Source of the DNA: a virus | Strand: one strand, 5' to 3' | Length of the DNA stretch: 64,000 nt | Virus record (IMG/VR): IMGVR_UViG_3300008448_000002 | Location: 62,001-126,000 of that record | Shown here: positions 42,785-50,850 of the stretch, piece after piece | How the letters are laid out: each line of letters begins with the position of its first letter | Position numbering within the stretch: position 1 is the stretch's first letter | Translations under genes and position numbers: made by a program | Notes under the pieces: generated by a model | The model's input: only the letters and a program-made list of their open reading frames with translations | Told to the model about the DNA's origin: nothing | Database searches by the model: none

Positions 42785-43960
42785 ATGTCTACTTTTGAAG
42801 TATTAGTACAAAAAATTGATGATGTACAAGAGCATCCTAACGCCGATAGACTATCTATTGTCAAAATTAAGGGATACACTTGTATTGCCAATAAATTTGA
42901 CGATGGTTCACCTAGATATAAAACAGGTGACTTAGTAGTTTACATTCCAGAAGCGGCAGTATTACCCGAATGGTTGCTAAAGAAAATGGGATTTTGGAAA
43001 GATGATAAAGGAACATTGGCTGGTTCTAGTGGAAATCGTGTTAAGGCAATGAAATTGCGCGGAATTTTCTCATTAGGTGTATTATACCCACTTGACCTTA
43101 AACCAATTATTGCTATTGGAGTAACAGATGGTCATCCCCTACATCAACTCTACGAGTGTGAGATTAAGAATGAAACAAATACTTCAATTACAGTACACGA
43201 AAATCAAAATGTAGCAGAATATCTAGGAATTGTAAAATATGAAGTACCAGTGCCAGCGCATCTTTCAGGAGAAGTTTGTAACCTTTTTGGATACACAGTA
43301 AAGTATGACATTGAGAATATCCAAAAATACCCAGATGTATTCACAACGGAAGATGATGTTTATGTAACAGAAAAGTTACATGGAACAATGGCTTGTATTG
43401 CCTACAACAAGGAATTAGATAATCCTGAATTACTCGAAGGAAAATACTTTGCTTACTCTAAAGGATTAGGAGGAAACAACGGACTTGTATTCAAGAACAA
43501 CGAGAAAAATCAGCATGTTGTATATCAAAAAGCATTATTAGAAAATATTGATGCTTTGAAGAAACTTGTTGATTTATACAATGATTCAGTATATGTCTTT
43601 GGTGAAATCTTTGGCAAGGGTATTCAAGATTTGTCATATGGACTTGATAAACCAACATTTAGAGTATTCGATGTCTACGTTGGTAATCCATCACAAGGAA
43701 GATGGTTAAATTATCAAGATATGGTTAATGTAAATAATATCATTGCCACCGTACCTACACTGTACACGGGTAAGTTTGATAAAGAAGTCATTGAAAAACT
43801 TAGAGATGAAAAGTCTGTGTTATCACCCAATCAAATTAAAGAAGGTGTGGTTATCAGACGATTGATTGAAAAAAGTAACTATACTATTGGTCGGTCTATT
43901 CTTAAAGATGTTTCACCAAACTATCTATTAAGAAAAGGCGATGTAACAGAATATAATTAA
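42785..43960 (+). CDS. RNA ligase, DRB0094-like family
   Basis: The 391-aa protein has an N-terminal OB-type domain (about 1-150) as in the Deinococcus RNA ligase DRB0094 family, then a ligase core. Motif I is VTEKLHGTMAC with adenylated K197, motif III is YVFGEIFGKGIQDLSYG, the next conserved segment is FRVFDVYVG and motif IV is KEGVVIRRLI. Such enzymes seal nicks in RNA or RNA-DNA hybrids. It lies next to tRNA genes, and repair of phage or host tRNAs cut by host defences is a plausible use. Confidence 0.85.
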   Translation: MSTFEVLVQKIDDVQEHPNADRLSIVKIKGYTCIANKFDDGSPRYKTGDLVVYIPEAAVLPEWLLKKMGFWKDDKGTLAGSSGNRVKAMKLRGIFSLGVLYPLDLKPIIAIGVTDGHPLHQLYECEIKNETNTSITVHENQNVAEYLGIVKYEVPVPAHLSGEVCNLFGYTVKYDIENIQKYPDVFTTEDDVYVTEKLHGTMACIAYNKELDNPELLEGKYFAYSKGLGGNNGLVFKNNEKNQHVVYQKALLENIDALKKLVDLYNDSVYVFGEIFGKGIQDLSYGLDKPTFRVFDVYVGNPSQGRWLNYQDMVNVNNIIATVPTLYTGKFDKEVIEKLRDEKSVLSPNQIKEGVVIRRLIEKSNYTIGRSILKDVSPNYLLRKGDVTEYN

Positions 43961-43972
43961 AGGATTAAATAA

Positions 43973-44263
43973 ATGTACATCAAAGCACGAAAAAAACAAA
44001 TTGTTAAAGAAGTAGACAATGGATTGTATGGAGTTTTTGAATCAGGAAAAAACTTTTATTCTTGTACGCTAGAAACTAATAAAACAATTTCATCTGATTT
44101 CAATAAAGTAAAAATAACATGTTTGAAAATGAATTTAGTTGAATTGAATAATCATTTAATATACCTTAATGATGTTATGAATAAACTAATAACCGAAACT
44201 AACGAAGAAATACATAAAATTAATGCCAAACTGAAAAAGTTACAACTTGAATGTCAACCGTAA
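43973..44263 (+). CDS. Hypothetical protein, 96 aa
   Basis: Follows RNA ligase after 12 nt (AAAGGATTAAATAA before the ATG). The first half is beta-type and the C-terminus is a coiled-coil helix (LNDVMNKLITETNEEIHKIN). One transcript with RNA ligase is likely. Unknown function. Confidence 0.65.
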   Translation: MYIKARKKQIVKEVDNGLYGVFESGKNFYSCTLETNKTISSDFNKVKITCLKMNLVELNNHLIYLNDVMNKLITETNEEIHKINAKLKKLQLECQP

Positions 44264-44275
44264 AGGATTAAAGAA

Positions 44276-44467
44276 ATGAGTAATGAAGTAGGGTCGTTTT
44301 TGATGGGCGCATTGTTTGGAGTATGCGCGTTACTAGTAATTGGTAGTAAAGTTCATCAATCAACTCTGGCAGACAAAGACTTATACAGGTTTTGTCTTTA
44401 TAACAAAATAGATTTGCCCAACTGTAAATTACCCCCAAAACCATTGGATGCTAATGAGAAAAAATAA
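44276..44467 (+). CDS. Small membrane protein, 63 aa
   Basis: One N-terminal membrane segment (residues ~7-24, SFLMGALFGVCALLVIGS) followed by a short polar tail with two Cys (CLYNKIDLPNC). AAAGGATT lies upstream. The tail would face the periplasm or cytoplasm depending on topology. Unknown function; its size fits a regulator of lysis or exclusion. Confidence 0.65.
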   Translation: MSNEVGSFLMGALFGVCALLVIGSKVHQSTLADKDLYRFCLYNKIDLPNCKLPPKPLDANEKK

Positions 44468-44639
44468 CATACCTAAAGATTCACTAGATAATGCCTATCG
44501 GATGTTTTTTGAGGATAAAGGTATCAAAAGACTTTATGAAATATTTAATTCCACTAGTAAGCCAATACCACCAGACATCGCTAATCTAATTGAAAAGTAT
44601 AAAGAGAAAAATAATGAAAAGATACGCACTATTAGGTAG
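44448..44639 (+). CDS. Hypothetical protein, 63 aa
   Basis: Overlaps the previous gene by 20 nt; a second in-frame ATG at 44454 is an equally possible start. Helical, charged product (SLDNAYRMFFEDKGIKRLYE). Its last codons overlap the start of the AroE-like gene. Function unknown. Confidence 0.5.
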   Translation: MLMRKNNIPKDSLDNAYRMFFEDKGIKRLYEIFNSTSKPIPPDIANLIEKYKEKNNEKIRTIR

Positions 44640-45282
44640 CATTAAAAATACACAGAAGTCATTATCTCCTTTTATTCATAATACATGGATGAAACATTAT
44701 GGTATTGATGGTGAATATGTAATCTTTCCTTGGGACGACATTGCCGATACGCATACGGCACAAGCAGAATTAGGACGTATACCAAAACTGCGTGGATTTA
44801 ATATAACAACACCCTATAAAAACAGATATGGCGGAAATACATTTGTTATCAATAGATTTTCCGGTGATAAGGTGTTTGATACTGATACATATGGTTTTAG
44901 AATGGCGTTTTTACAATACGATGTTGAAGCCAGAAAATCGCGGTATGTTGCGATTCTGGGCGATGGATTTATTGCCAAGAAGATACAAAGTTATCTAAAA
45001 ACAATAGATATAGATTGTGTTATGTTTTCTCGTGCCAATTTAGAGATACTGAAATTATCTGATATCTCACTTCCAAATGATGTATTTCAAATAAACGCAA
45101 CATCTAGTGATTTTGAAATACCCAATGGCATTAGTGTAAACTATGATAAAGATACGAAAGTCGATGATTTCTCAATACAAATGTTAATACATCAAGCAGC
45201 AGCAACATTTAAATACTGGCATGGATTTTTACCAGACACTACGTTAATGGAAAATGCTTTGAAAAAACATCTATCACAATAA
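44614..45282 (+). CDS. aroE: Shikimate dehydrogenase-like (AroE) protein
   Basis: I chose ATG 44614, where the sequence MKRYALLGSIKNTQKSLSPF matches the AroE start (G.P..HS.SP..HN). Catalytic Lys69 lies in GFNITTPYKN and Asp91 in DTDTYGF, corresponding to the K and D pair of shikimate dehydrogenase. The NADP domain keeps a reduced G-x-G-x-x-A loop (GDGFIAKKI) and the C-terminal QMLIHQAAATFKYWHGF is the family's closing helix. At 222 aa it is shorter than the bacterial enzyme (about 270 aa). It could supply the aromatic pathway during infection; activity is untested. Confidence 0.8.
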   Translation: MKRYALLGSIKNTQKSLSPFIHNTWMKHYGIDGEYVIFPWDDIADTHTAQAELGRIPKLRGFNITTPYKNRYGGNTFVINRFSGDKVFDTDTYGFRMAFLQYDVEARKSRYVAILGDGFIAKKIQSYLKTIDIDCVMFSRANLEILKLSDISLPNDVFQINATSSDFEIPNGISVNYDKDTKVDDFSIQMLIHQAAATFKYWHGFLPDTTLMENALKKHLSQ

Positions 45283-45290
45283 AAATAACT

Positions 45291-45318
45291 ATTGACAAAC
45301 CTTTTGATTGTGATAAAT
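45291..45318 (+). promoter_or_regulatory. Sigma70-like early promoter
   Basis: TTGACA (45291-45296), a 16-nt spacer and TGATAAATA (hexamer 45313-45318), the same -35, spacer and -10 as at 13277. AAAGGA precedes ATG 45344. Confidence 0.65.
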
Positions 45319-45343
45319 AGAATAAACGAAAGGAATTAAAATA

Positions 45344-45661
45344 ATGGCTGAGAAAATTAAATGGAAAGCTGGGGAAATGGACCAGTTCACGGGTAAATTT
45401 GGACAGACATGGCCAGTAGGATGGGTAGATGGTCGTGACGTTTTTCGCATAAAATGTGATACCGATTATTATCAACGCAAAGAAGGGCATAAGCCATTAA
45501 AATTAAAAGCAACAATTTTGGCACAGACCGATGAAGAAAAAAAGAAAAAAGGTAAATATGTATCGGTTACTTTTAGTAAAGAATTTAAAACAATAGACGA
45601 ACTTAAAAAAGCCGCACAAAAATTGTTCGATGACCATACTGAAAAGTTTATCGAACAATAA
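45344..45661 (+). CDS. Hypothetical protein, 105 aa
   Basis: Basic, beta-rich N-terminal half (KWKAGEMDQFTGKFGQTWPV), then a Lys-rich region and a C-terminal helix (IDELKKAAQKLFDDH). It has its own early promoter. Possibly a small nucleic-acid-binding protein; no family recognised. Confidence 0.65.
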   Translation: MAEKIKWKAGEMDQFTGKFGQTWPVGWVDGRDVFRIKCDTDYYQRKEGHKPLKLKATILAQTDEEKKKKGKYVSVTFSKEFKTIDELKKAAQKLFDDHTEKFIEQ

Positions 45662-45678
45662 ATATTTTAAAATAACTA

Positions 45679-45753
45679 TTGACAAAGTAAAAATTTGTGT
45701 TATTGTACTTATATCGAAGGGGAATTATCTTCTAAAATATAAAGGAATATACC
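45679..45753 (+). promoter_or_regulatory. Early promoter plus conserved 5' leader (copy 3 of 5)
   Basis: TTGACA (45679-45684), a 16-nt spacer and TATTGT (45701-45706). The leader has CTT-ATATC-GAAG and GGGGAATTATC, and ends TATAAAGGAATATACC before the ATG. It is the most diverged of the five copies. Confidence 0.65.
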
Positions 45754-46035
45754 ATGACTGAACAAGAAACAAAAGATTATCTAAAATCACATGGTTGGGT
45801 ATCAGATAAGTATGATGCTTTCTATAAAGAGTTTGAAATAATCAATGGGGTATCAGAAGCATCTTTACGATTAATTGATGGAAAAATTACAATTCCAAGC
45901 TATTATAGTGAAGGAAGAAACATTTTATTAACTTGTGATGGTGCTACAAATAATCATGATGTTGTAAAAACATTACAAGATATTTATGATAAAATTGATG
46001 CCTCATATGCGAGAAAATTGTTTTTGACTAAATAG
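45754..46035 (+). CDS. Hypothetical early protein, 93 aa
   Basis: Under promoter-leader copy 3. Soluble acidic product beginning MTEQETKDYLKSHGWVSDKY, with a middle part that looks like a short beta sheet (EASLRLIDGKITIPSYYSEG). It ends 5 nt before the five-tRNA cluster, so the tRNAs may be read from the same promoter. Confidence 0.65.
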   Translation: MTEQETKDYLKSHGWVSDKYDAFYKEFEIINGVSEASLRLIDGKITIPSYYSEGRNILLTCDGATNNHDVVKTLQDIYDKIDASYARKLFLTK

Positions 46036-46040
46036 TAAAC

Positions 46041-46116
46041 CTTCCCATAGACTAGCGGTTTAGGTCGCCATCCTTTCACGATGGAAGCACCAGTTCAAAT
46101 CTGGTTGAGAAGACCA
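46041..46116 (+). tRNA. tRNA-Glu (anticodon TTC)
   Basis: The anticodon loop CTTTCAC lies in a CCATC/GATGG stem, the T-arm ACCAG-TTCAAAT-CTGGT is canonical and CCA is encoded. The acceptor CTTCCCA pairs with TGAGAAG except for one C-A mismatch at the fifth pair. Confidence 0.88.
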
Positions 46117-46127
46117 TTCTTATAAAT

Positions 46128-46215
46128 GCCCTCGTGGCGGAATCGGTAGACGCAACAGACTTAAAATCTGTCGGGATTTATTCCCGTACCCGTTCAAGTC
46201 GGGTCGAGGGCACCA
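46128..46215 (+). tRNA. tRNA-Leu (anticodon TAA)
   Basis: Acceptor GCCCTCG/CGAGGGC, anticodon loop CTTAAAA in an ACAGA/TCTGT stem, a long variable arm and a canonical T-arm ending with encoded CCA (46213-46215). Type II tRNA. Confidence 0.95.
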
Positions 46216-46228
46216 TTCCTAATATATT

Positions 46229-46304
46229 GCCCAGATAGCTCAGTTGGTAGAGCACGAGTTTGAAGAACTCGGTGTGATTGGTTCGATTCCAATTCTGGGC
46301 ACCA
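46229..46304 (+). tRNA. tRNA-Phe (anticodon GAA)
   Basis: Acceptor GCCCAGA/TCTGGGC, anticodon loop TTGAAGA in a CGAGT/ACTCG stem, T-arm ATTGG-TTCGATT-CCAAT and encoded CCA. All parts canonical. Confidence 0.95.
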
Positions 46305-46361
46305 TTCTTATAATTTATATTGACTAAATAATATGATTATAGTATGATTAATAAATATATT

Positions 46362-46435
46362 GCCCTTATAGTTAAAAGGTATAACAAGAGTTTTGTAAAC
46401 TTTAGTTATCAGTTCGATTCTGGTTGGGGGCACCA
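46362..46435 (+). tRNA. tRNA-Thr (anticodon TGT)
   Basis: The acceptor GCCCTTA pairs with TGGGGGC using two G-U pairs. The anticodon loop TTTGTAA is in an AGAGT/ACTTT stem with one G-U pair, and the T-loop TTCGATT is canonical. CCA is encoded. Confidence 0.88.
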
Positions 46436-46443
46436 TTTTTTAA

Positions 46444-46531
46444 GGGTGGTTATCCCAATAGAGGGTTGGAACGGGCTGTAAACCCGTTGTCTGTATGGAC
46501 TCCGAAGGCGCAACTCCTTCGCCACCCACCA
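46444..46531 (+). tRNA. tRNA-Tyr (anticodon GTA), atypical T-loop
   Basis: Acceptor GGGTGGT/GCCACCC, anticodon loop CTGTAAA in an ACGGG/CCCGT stem, a long variable arm and encoded CCA. The T-stem GAAGG/CCTTC is intact but the loop is CGCAACT instead of TTCRANN, so T54 and T55 are replaced. Confidence 0.87.
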
Positions 46532-46537
46532 TTTCAT

Positions 46538-47980
46538 TTAAGTTATTTTAATTCTTTTGGATGAATATCTATTTGTTATAACTTGTTTTACTTCTTTCAA
46601 TATATTATCTTTATTATCTGTTATTCTTTTGATTTTGATATCATTTGATATTCTTTGATAATTAATGTCATCACAAGAAAGATTAAAAACAAAATTATTG
46701 TATTCATTATTTTTCAATATTATTGTGGTTTTTATTGTAATGTCATTGTAATTTATGTCATATTGTTTTGCTAAATCATGTTCAAAATCTAAGAGAATGG
46801 TGATATTTGATGATGATTCGACTTCTGGCACAGAATATTTTGGTAAATTATCTCCATTTATTCTAAATATAAAACAGAATAAACTAAAGTTTATATCTAA
46901 ATATATCGGATTTATACTATCATTTAATATTTTATTATCACTTTTTATAGTATTTAAAACATCTCTTAGAGTTAAATCCTTGAGATTTTTATAATTGATG
47001 TTGGTGTTGTTGAAATAATTTCTTATGATATAATCAATCTCATTATATCCTTGCCCACCGAATGTATAGTCGTTTCCTCTGTATTTTTTAAAATCGTCTT
47101 TATTGTCGAATATTTCCTCCACTTGGTAATCAACCGCATCGGGAGACAAGAGTATTTCTTTTTGACTCCAGAAGTTCAAATTGGGAAGATTTCTGAAATC
47201 GGCAATAACGATTGATGGGTCTGTTATCTTGTATTTTAATAATATATAAAATCCATTCTTTTCATCTTTTACAAAGTCTTGGGGATTCATGAACCCTTTG
47301 GCAATTGATTTATCGGCACTCCAACTCGATATTTTAGTAAACCTTACTTTAGGAAAACTTCCCACATACCATTTCTTCAAAAACTTATCTCTATCTTTAA
47401 TTTTCGCTCCATCATAGAATAATCCCCTATACACATATGTGGGTAAGTTTTTTTCGTCAACTGTTAATTTTCTTAAATGACTCCATGCGTTCGGGTCAAC
47501 TTTATTTTTTGCCATCGAAGTATATTTTATAATTTCTTTTATTAATTCTTTATATGAGTCTGTCTCATATCCTTTATGAAGAGAATCTTTTGATAATTTT
47601 TTGTCTTGATAACTGTTTTTGACATTTCTTATAGTTATGTACTGTATTATATCTTTTTTCAATTTTTCCCAATTATCAATTATATATCGTTTTACCTCAT
47701 TACTGATGATATGGTTATCCTTGATAAACAGTTCGGCGGTACTAATTATGTTTGTATTTTTATTAATAATATCAATAGGTTTGTTAATTCCGACTATTAA
47801 TCCTGACCATTTGTTATTAAAATAATCTATAAATGACTTATATTTTTCATTTAACTCAATATTTGTTGGGTTTAACACTCCTCGTTTATCAACCCCGCCA
47901 CTTTTGAAGTCTGTTTTCTTTAAATTACTTGGATTATTTTTATAATAATCTTGTATTTTATTTAGTTCTACTAATCTCAT
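46538..47980 (-). CDS. ADP-ribosyltransferase, Alt-like, putative injected protein
   Basis: The 480-aa protein has the R-S-E triad of arginine/asparagine-type mono-ADP-ribosyltransferases: R185 in TYVYRGLFYD, S219-W-S221 in KISSWSADKSIAKGF, and Q273-K-E275 in WSQKEILLSP. The remaining N- and C-terminal halves are not recognised. The N-terminus MRLVELNKIQ has an L-V-E site like MELITE of T4 Alt, which is cut by gp21 and injected to modify host RNA polymerase. It is convergent with the tRNA cluster. AGG before AATAAATAAATG could serve as ribosome binding site. Targets unknown. Confidence 0.7.
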   Translation of the reverse strand: MRLVELNKIQDYYKNNPSNLKKTDFKSGGVDKRGVLNPTNIELNEKYKSFIDYFNNKWSGLIVGINKPIDIINKNTNIISTAELFIKDNHIISNEVKRYIIDNWEKLKKDIIQYITIRNVKNSYQDKKLSKDSLHKGYETDSYKELIKEIIKYTSMAKNKVDPNAWSHLRKLTVDEKNLPTYVYRGLFYDGAKIKDRDKFLKKWYVGSFPKVRFTKISSWSADKSIAKGFMNPQDFVKDEKNGFYILLKYKITDPSIVIADFRNLPNLNFWSQKEILLSPDAVDYQVEEIFDNKDDFKKYRGNDYTFGGQGYNEIDYIIRNYFNNTNINYKNLKDLTLRDVLNTIKSDNKILNDSINPIYLDINFSLFCFIFRINGDNLPKYSVPEVESSSNITILLDFEHDLAKQYDINYNDITIKTTIILKNNEYNNFVFNLSCDDINYQRISNDIKIKRITDNKDNILKEVKQVITNRYSSKRIKIT

Positions 47981-48004
47981 TTATTTATTACCTAAATATG
48001 TCTA

Positions 48005-48033
48005 TTGACATCATTCAATTTACATCCTATAGT
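48005..48033 (+). promoter_or_regulatory. Sigma70-like promoter for the 48-51 kb gene run
   Basis: TTGACA (48005-48010), a 17-nt spacer and TATAGT (48028-48033). The first gene starts 45 nt downstream, after CGCAAGGTAG. Confidence 0.65.
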
Positions 48034-48078
48034 ATATTTATAATAATTTGGTAACTAAATAATATCACCGCAAGGTAG

Positions 48079-48615
48079 ATGATTAGATTGCCCATCAATA
48101 GAACCATTTTTATGAACATTTTTATTTCTGATTTATCCCCAATAGTTTCTGCCCAAAATCTCGATAATAAAAGGGTTGTTAAAATGGTATTAGAAACCGC
48201 ACAGTTGCTTTCTACTGCTATTGAATCATATACTCAATATCCTCCTACATTATTATATAAACCAACGCATATAAACCATCCTATCACAAAATGGTGTCAA
48301 GAAAATCACGATAATTTTTTATGGGTATATAATCATTTTCTTGCTTTATGTGACGAATATACATATCGTTTTCAAAAACCACATAAAACAATTGTACAAA
48401 TTAAACCATTATTGGAAAATATAATTATTAATAATGGTAATTCACCGACAAATTATCAAAATAGTGCCAGACATAAAGAAAAAGGTATTGACTTTAGTCA
48501 TGAACCTGATATAACAATAGCATATCAGAAGTATCTTAATGCGAGATGGAAAACTGATAAATTAATACCAAAGTGGACACGGAGAAATCCCCCATCTTGG
48601 AAATACGAAATTTAA
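48079..48615 (+). CDS. Pyrimidine-dimer DNA glycosylase-like protein
   Basis: Two starts are possible: ATG 48079 (AAGG 5 nt upstream) or ATG 48112, where MNIFISDLSPIVSAQNL matches the usual start of this phage family. KRVVKMVLETAQLLSTAI, NHPITKWCQENHDNFLWVYN and a C-terminal KWTRRNPPSWKYE follow the helical layout of T4 endonuclease V, but the similarity is distant. The T4 enzyme cuts at UV dimers. Assignment is tentative; many members are annotated only as hypothetical. Confidence 0.5.
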   Translation: MIRLPINRTIFMNIFISDLSPIVSAQNLDNKRVVKMVLETAQLLSTAIESYTQYPPTLLYKPTHINHPITKWCQENHDNFLWVYNHFLALCDEYTYRFQKPHKTIVQIKPLLENIIINNGNSPTNYQNSARHKEKGIDFSHEPDITIAYQKYLNARWKTDKLIPKWTRRNPPSWKYEI

Positions 48616-48619
48616 AATA

Positions 48620-48856
48620 ATGGAACAAAATATGACTACACAATTAAAAACTATTCCCGTAGAATCAACAATGATTGAATCTATTGTATATAATACTCAA
48701 GAGAACGTTCTTGTTGTTGATTTTAAAAACGGTACAAAATACACATATGAAAATGTGCCATTGAATGAAGTTGAAAATCTTGAGACAGCACAGTCAAAAG
48801 GTAAATACCTCAATGAAAATATCAAAGGTAAATATACTTTTACAAAAACTCAATAG
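48620..48856 (+). CDS. KTSC-domain protein
   Basis: LKTIPVESTMIESIVYNTQE followed by LVVDFKNGTKYTYENVP and SKGKYLNENIKGKY fits the KTSC domain, named for its conserved Lys, Thr, Ser and Cys positions, found alone or fused to lysyl-tRNA-synthetase-like and nuclease proteins. The final Cys position is not obvious here. The start may be 48620 or the ATG at 48632. Function of the domain is not established. Confidence 0.7.
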   Translation: MEQNMTTQLKTIPVESTMIESIVYNTQENVLVVDFKNGTKYTYENVPLNEVENLETAQSKGKYLNENIKGKYTFTKTQ

Positions 48857-48864
48857 GTAAACTC

Positions 48865-49023
48865 ATGATTTACGCATTAAATGCCTTAATTATCACACTA
48901 TTCTTTTATGTTATTAATTATAGGTTACTTCCAAGAATTAGTAAACTAGAAGACCGAATTAAAGTATTAGAGAGTCATAATGGCATTTCTAATACTGGAA
49001 CAACTTTTGATGAATTTATTTAA
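48865..49023 (+). CDS. Small single-pass membrane protein, 52 aa
   Basis: Read from ATG 48865 to TAA 49021-49023. A hydrophobic N-terminus (YALNALIITLFFYVIN) is followed by a short coiled-coil-like helix (RISKLEDRIKVLESH). Spacing of 8 and 5 nt to its neighbours supports it as part of the run. Unknown function. Confidence 0.6.
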   Translation: MIYALNALIITLFFYVINYRLLPRISKLEDRIKVLESHNGISNTGTTFDEFI

Positions 49024-49028
49024 TTACC

Positions 49029-49424
49029 ATGCCACAGAAAGCATTTGATAATTGGATTCATTCGATGATTTCAGGGGATGTTAGTAGGATTGTCTCGTTA
49101 TATAATGATGATTCAATTCTACTACCAACCTTTTCTCATATAATTCATGAAACAAATGATAAAAAGATAGAATATTTTAAGGCAATATCAACCTTACAAA
49201 ATCTTTCTATTGTTGTAAAAGAACAATATGTTCAGGTATTTGACAATTTTGCTACTATAAGTGGTATATATACTTTTATCCATGATACAGTAATCCATAC
49301 TGAAATAAACGCTAGATTTACATTTGTATATTTATTAAAGGATAATGAGTATAAAATAGTAAACCATCATTCTTCACCTTTATCGGGTGAATTGAGCAAC
49401 AGTAGTTTCAAGGATTTTAATTAA
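49029..49424 (+). CDS. NTF2-like (SnoaL/DUF4440-type) protein
   Basis: The 131-aa sequence follows the NTF2-like cone fold: helix FDNWIHSMISGDVSRIVSLY, then NDDSILLPTFS, and the paired strands VQVFDNFATISGIYTFIH and INARFTFVYLLKDNEYKIVN that end HHSSP. This resembles CaMKII-association and SgcJ-type domains. Such small pockets serve as binding or enzymatic modules; the ligand is unknown. It abuts the next gene without spacing. Confidence 0.65.
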   Translation: MPQKAFDNWIHSMISGDVSRIVSLYNDDSILLPTFSHIIHETNDKKIEYFKAISTLQNLSIVVKEQYVQVFDNFATISGIYTFIHDTVIHTEINARFTFVYLLKDNEYKIVNHHSSPLSGELSNSSFKDFN

Positions 49425-49817
49425 ATGTTTAACTTCAAAAAACAACAAGATAATCCTAGAATTGTATTAAAAGATGGTATATTAAAGGAAGAGGATATTT
49501 TCGCAAAAAGAAAACCTAATGGAAAATATCATGAACCTTGGAAAATAGCATTACTAGAACCCGAATGTAAAGAAATTGGACCATATGGATATTCTGACTA
49601 TTTGGGTGCTACTGTAGCTGTCCCTAGAACAAGTTCTTTATTTTCTGCCAGCACTCATTATGTAAAGAGGGCAGTAGTGGCGGTAAATGCCTGTCAAGGA
49701 TTATCTAATGAGGCATTAGAAGATGATGTAATAAAAGAGATGATAGATTATCTAAAGAAAATAGAAAATAAAGACGAAACAGTATTAAACATTTTAATTA
49801 AATTAGAGAGTAAATAA
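49425..49817 (+). CDS. Hypothetical protein, 130 aa
   Basis: Begins directly after the preceding stop. DIFAKRKPNGKYHEPWKIAL and YVKRAVVAVNACQGLSNEAL are distinctive segments; the second part is like small phage proteins where A-V-N-A-C-x-G-x-x-x-E-x-L recurs. The end is a charged helix. Function unknown. Confidence 0.65.
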   Translation: MFNFKKQQDNPRIVLKDGILKEEDIFAKRKPNGKYHEPWKIALLEPECKEIGPYGYSDYLGATVAVPRTSSLFSASTHYVKRAVVAVNACQGLSNEALEDDVIKEMIDYLKKIENKDETVLNILIKLESK

Positions 49818-49999
49818 TGTCACTTAAAAACTTTGAAGTTGTTACTATTGATTTCATGAGTAGTAAAACAGTATATGTCAATGGTTATGATGAAGATAAT
49901 GTAACAACCGTGATATGTGAGTTATCCACGGAAAACCCAGAACTTGATTTATTATATGCTAATAAAATTGTCAATTTATTAAACATGGAGAGAAAATAA
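49817..49999 (+). CDS. Hypothetical protein, 60 aa
   Basis: Coupled to both neighbours by one-base overlaps (TAATG at each end). Acidic, beta-type N-terminus and a C-terminal helix (LYANKIVNLLNMERK). Unknown function. Confidence 0.6.
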   Translation: MSLKNFEVVTIDFMSSKTVYVNGYDEDNVTTVICELSTENPELDLLYANKIVNLLNMERK

Positions 50000-50376
50000 T
50001 GTCAGAATTTTTACCCGTTGATGAGGCAAAAAAGAAACGAGATTTTTGGTTTCATTTTGATGGACCAGATTTTTCCTACAAAGACGATGATGGATTTTAC
50101 CACTATATCATTCATGGGAATGATGGTAAGCCTTATGTGGATAAATTAAAGGGCTTAAATGCTGTATATTTTCACCACTATTATTTTGAAGATTTTTTAA
50201 TTTATGAAGATGAAAATAAATATTTTCATTTATTAAAAGGTGGAAGAGATTTATTATATGGTAAGAAAGCCATTAGATGTTATAGTCCAAAATCATGGAA
50301 TTATGAATATATGACAGAGGATGGCGAATATTATATTATTGATAGAAATGAAAAACATATTAAAATAGAAAGATAA
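49999..50376 (+). CDS. Hypothetical protein, 125 aa
   Basis: Acidic protein unusually rich in Tyr, Phe and His (VYFHHYYFEDFLIYEDENKY). Regular alternation suggests beta hairpins, perhaps distant WG-type repeats. Coupled to the previous gene; the next frame starts 3 nt later. Function unknown. Confidence 0.6.
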   Translation: MSEFLPVDEAKKKRDFWFHFDGPDFSYKDDDGFYHYIIHGNDGKPYVDKLKGLNAVYFHHYYFEDFLIYEDENKYFHLLKGGRDLLYGKKAIRCYSPKSWNYEYMTEDGEYYIIDRNEKHIKIER

Positions 50377-50379
50377 TTT

Positions 50380-50850
50380 ATGTCAAAGTTTAAAGTTGGC
50401 GATGTCGCAGTATTTTACAAGATACAAAGAACAGATGTATTTGGTTCTTTGGAAAAATTAGACTTCACTCTTGTTTTTATTTCAAAGGTTGGTAGAAACT
50501 AAGTCATCACCCACCTAGGTCAGCGTTTCATAAGTAATAAAAATATGTGGTTTTCGGAAAAACATGTATGGGAACATGACAATGAGTATATTCTTGTTAA
50601 ACCTAGTGAAATTAAGAAAAAGTTTATTGGGCGCGGCCTTGAATTGTGGAAGAAATACAAAAAAGAAAGCCTTGAAGACAGAATAAAAAATGAAATTAGA
50701 AAAAAAATAGAAGACTCTGGTTATAATCGGCGGGGCTATGACGAAATGATGATAGAAAGAATCAACTTTGAAATAAATCCAGAAATACTTAAAGAACATA
50801 AAGATGTTATTAAAGAAATTATTAAAGAAGAAGGATGGGACAGTGACTAA
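50380..50850 (+). pseudogene. Protein gene interrupted by an in-frame stop codon
   Basis: ATG 50380 opens a 40-codon frame ending in TAA (50500-50502). The same frame continues without another stop through VITHLGQRFISNKN to an ATG at 50545 and on to 50850. The joined product would be ~156 aa: MSKFKVGDVAVFYKIQRTDV ... ISKVGRN[stop]VITHLGQRF ... The first part looks like a small beta barrel that would be incomplete without the second. TAA may derive from a Tyr codon. It may be a pseudogene, a readthrough gene or a sequence error; 50545-50850 alone could still be translated. Confidence 0.55.

Noticed and set aside
42700-42891. Minus-strand ORF of 63 aa ending GGSAPPASGIQDQHSTN
   Set aside because: Its C-terminus is the antisense of tRNA-Pro, a well-known false translation, and it overlaps the start of RNA ligase.
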